From Acetobacteraceae bacterium (GTDB lineage: Bacteria; Pseudomonadota; Alphaproteobacteria; Acetobacterales; Acetobacteraceae), in contig JAFAHH010001061.1 of the NCBI GenBank assembly GCA_019237355.1, positions 1 through 6,199 on the forward strand: a stretch of 6,199 nt of DNA. The letters are read 5' to 3'. Within the stretch, counting starts at the first letter, position 1, and each line of letters begins with the position of its first letter. The position numbers and the translations under genes are program-made. The notes beneath the pieces were generated by a model that was not told the DNA's origin, did no database searches, and saw nothing but the letters and a program-made list of their open reading frames with translations. Positions 4,301 through 6,199 of the stretch are shown piece by piece.

Positions 4301-6178
4301 ATGCTGCAAATTCAAACCTTCGACGCCCGCGCAGGCGGCAATGTGCTCTATAAGGCGCTGGCCCACCCGCTGGCCGCGGAGGGGATCGAGCGGCTATATG
4401 GGAAGCTCCGGGGAGGGGGGCCGGTCGCGGTCTATGATCCGGAGGGCATCGCCGAGCCTCTGTTCGCCTTAAACCCGGGATTTCCGCCGATAGCCGGCCT
4501 TTTTGTACACGATGTTCTGGCGGTCGGCCGGCAGCGGGCGGGGCTCGAGGCGCAGCCTTTGGTGGACCTCCCGGGATCGGGCGCGCGCACCGTTTTGATC
4601 GCGGCGTTCGATGCCGGCCGGGTGGTGGCGCGAATGGGGCATTTGCTTCCGCCGGGTGCGGAGGTGGTTACGTTGGATGAGGCGCGGCTGCCGGCTGGTT
4701 TGTTGACCAACCCGAAGCGCTACCTTGATAAGCTCAATTTTGCGACGAACTTTGTATTTTTCCGTGACGAGGGCGGTCTTTCCACCCGGCTCGTGACGGC
4801 CAATTACTGGGCGGGATATGGCGCTGGCCGGGTGCGGCTGTGGCTGCGGCTCTTCGATGCCGGTGGTGTGGTGCTCGCCACCTGGGAGCAAGAGGCTCCG
4901 TCCGGACCCGGCGGCATTGCAATTGACAGCCGCGAGGTTCGGGATCGCTTTGGCCTTGGCCCCTTCACGGGCCAGGTCTTTTTGCATGCCGTGGGCGCGG
5001 CCGGGCACGATGTGATCAAATACGCGCTCGATACGTATGCCTCCGATAATGGAGCGAGCCTTTCATGCACCCATGATGCGAATGCCTGGCCGTCGGACCG
5101 GTATGCGGGGCTGCCCGCCCCGCGTGAGGACGAACGGGTGGTATTGTGGGTGCAGAACAGCCATGCAACGCCGATCCCCGCGGGCGCAATCGCGCTTGAC
5201 CGAATGGGGGCGGAGCGGCCGGTTTCCTTCCCGAAGGGTGTCGGACCGTTTGCGACCGTTGCGCTGGACGTGAGCGACCTGCTACCGGATTTGCACTGGC
5301 CGGGTCAGATCGAGATTCGGGCGGGACGGCACGTCGTGCGGCCGCGCTACGAGGTGGCGCGGGGAGAACGGGTGCGAATTGCGCATGTGAATGTCGAGCG
5401 TGGCGATCTAATTCCCGATCCAATGATCCCCAGTTTGCCCTCGGTGCTGGGGCGGGGTTTCCTGTTGCCTTTCCCCGTGCTCGACCAGGCTGTATTCCGC
5501 ACCATCGTACAGCCCAACCCGATGGCGCAGAGCCAACGCACTCTGCCCCTGCGGCTTGATGTATTCGACGAGGATGGAACCAAGGTGGACGAGCGGTTCC
5601 TGGGGTGCCTGCCGCGCGACCACGATCTCGCGGTGGAAGTGGATGGCACGGGTTCAGGTCACGCCGAACTGGCCTATGATTTTCGGGGCGGTGGCGAGGC
5701 GGATGGGTGGATGCATGCCCTGATCCGCTATGAGCACCGCGGCTCTGGCCATGCCGCGGAGACCAGCTTCGGCTCGCATATTTTCAATACCATAATGACC
5801 TATAAGGATGAGCCGCAATCCTATGCTGGCCCACCACCGGGCCTTTCGACCCGGTTATTCTTGAAGCTCGGCGACGCCCGCCGGCGGAGCTTTGCGGTGC
5901 TGATCTACTGCGCCTCGGCGCCCTGGCACCCGCATTCGAGCACTGCGCTTCTGCTGCATGATGGCGAGGGCAAGGTTATTGCGGAGGAAAACATTTCCAT
6001 CCCCTGCTCCGGTTCGGCGATGGTTTGGCCGCATAAGGTGTTTGATGGAACGATGTTCCGGCAGGCCGGGCCGCTAGGATATGTATTGGTGCGCGACACG
6101 AGGTGCCGGTTATTCGGCTATCACGGCCTGATGGACGAGGCGGGCGGATTCTCGCTGGATCATATGTTTGGGTTCTGA
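4301..6178 (+). CDS. conserved protein of unknown function, 625 aa, beta-rich with internal duplication
   Basis: The ATG at 4301 follows a strong AGGAAGG (4291-4297), 9 bases after the ELM1-like stop, so the two genes form an operon. I recognise no named domain. Residues 1-150 are mixed alpha/beta. From about 155 onward the sequence looks like successive beta-sandwich modules. Notable patches are NFATNFVFFRDEGGLSTRLV (146-165), SLSCTHDANAWPSDRYAGLP (253-272), VVLWVQNSHATPIPAGAIAL (280-299), RIAHVNVERGDLIPDP (359-374) and PNPMAQSQRTLPLRLDVFDE (405-424). GLSTRL occurs twice (159-164 and 514-519). Each copy is followed by an L-x-D-x-x-G-x-V-x-A strand pair (LFDAGGVVLA, LHDGEGKVIA) and then an acidic strand, which suggests a duplicated unit. 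Tracts rich in His, Trp and Asp could bind metal or sugar, but no known catalytic pattern stands out. There is no signal peptide or membrane segment, so it is probably cytoplasmic. Codon use is strongly GC-biased, like its neighbour. Confidence 0.85.
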   Translation: MLQIQTFDARAGGNVLYKALAHPLAAEGIERLYGKLRGGGPVAVYDPEGIAEPLFALNPGFPPIAGLFVHDVLAVGRQRAGLEAQPLVDLPGSGARTVLIAAFDAGRVVARMGHLLPPGAEVVTLDEARLPAGLLTNPKRYLDKLNFATNFVFFRDEGGLSTRLVTANYWAGYGAGRVRLWLRLFDAGGVVLATWEQEAPSGPGGIAIDSREVRDRFGLGPFTGQVFLHAVGAAGHDVIKYALDTYASDNGASLSCTHDANAWPSDRYAGLPAPREDERVVLWVQNSHATPIPAGAIALDRMGAERPVSFPKGVGPFATVALDVSDLLPDLHWPGQIEIRAGRHVVRPRYEVARGERVRIAHVNVERGDLIPDPMIPSLPSVLGRGFLLPFPVLDQAVFRTIVQPNPMAQSQRTLPLRLDVFDEDGTKVDERFLGCLPRDHDLAVEVDGTGSGHAELAYDFRGGGEADGWMHALIRYEHRGSGHAAETSFGSHIFNTIMTYKDEPQSYAGPPPGLSTRLFLKLGDARRRSFAVLIYCASAPWHPHSSTALLLHDGEGKVIAEENISIPCSGSAMVWPHKVFDGTMFRQAGPLGYVLVRDTRCRLFGYHGLMDEAGGFSLDHMFGF

Positions 6179-6199
6179 GGGGACTCAAGGATCGCGCCC
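6179..6199 (+). other. short tail after the 625-residue gene
   Basis: Only 21 bases remain. GGGGA at 6179-6183 could be a ribosome binding site for a further gene of the same operon, but no start codon is visible before the window ends and there is no terminator hairpin. Confidence 0.2.

Noticed and set aside
4469..5008. Minus frame of 179 residues antisense to the 625-residue gene
   Set aside because: No start signal, Arg/Pro/His-rich composition typical of antisense GC-rich shadow, no domain.

Overview
This is a GC-rich stretch of bacterial chromosome with strong third-position GC bias in its real genes. It most likely comes from an alphaproteobacterium of the Rhodospirillales/Acetobacterales type. 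The reasons are a bacterial ELM1-family (DUF1022) protein, a tandem universal stress protein of the alphaproteobacterial kind, and FNR/FixK-type boxes with a TTGAT-N4-GTCAA core. No species can be named from the sequence alone. I see no rRNA, tRNA, CRISPR array, insertion sequence or phage gene.

Layout. (1) 1-470, minus strand: the first 156 residues of a GltD-like, iron-sulfur and FAD-dependent NAD(P)H oxidoreductase, cut by the window edge. (2) 471-1263: a long stretch with no convincing gene. It holds an FNR/FixK-type box (740-753) flanked by -10-like hexamers at class II spacing on both sides, and one doubtful small minus-strand frame (497-676). (3) 1264-1953, minus strand: a 229-residue protein with one heavy-metal-associated type 2 (HMA_2) domain and a hydrophobic helical C-terminus. 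(4) 1954-2463: a 510-base divergent intergenic region with a GC hairpin, a 15-base inverted repeat and a second FNR/FixK-type box (2198-2211). (5) 2464-3315, plus strand: a tandem-domain universal stress protein. (6) 3368-4291 and 4301-6178, plus strand: an ELM1-family protein and a 625-residue protein of unknown function, only 9 bases apart and surely co-transcribed.

How the parts may work together. The left two thirds reads like a small low-oxygen stress neighbourhood. An Fe-S flavin oxidoreductase, a metal-associated protein and a universal stress protein are arranged around two nearly identical FNR/FixK boxes. The ELM1-like gene and its 625-residue partner look like a separate two-gene unit of unknown purpose. 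ELM1 proteins resemble GT-B glycosyltransferases, and the partner is a soluble, beta-rich protein with what looks like an internal duplication. That pair and the orphan HMA_2 gene are the least described parts of the window.
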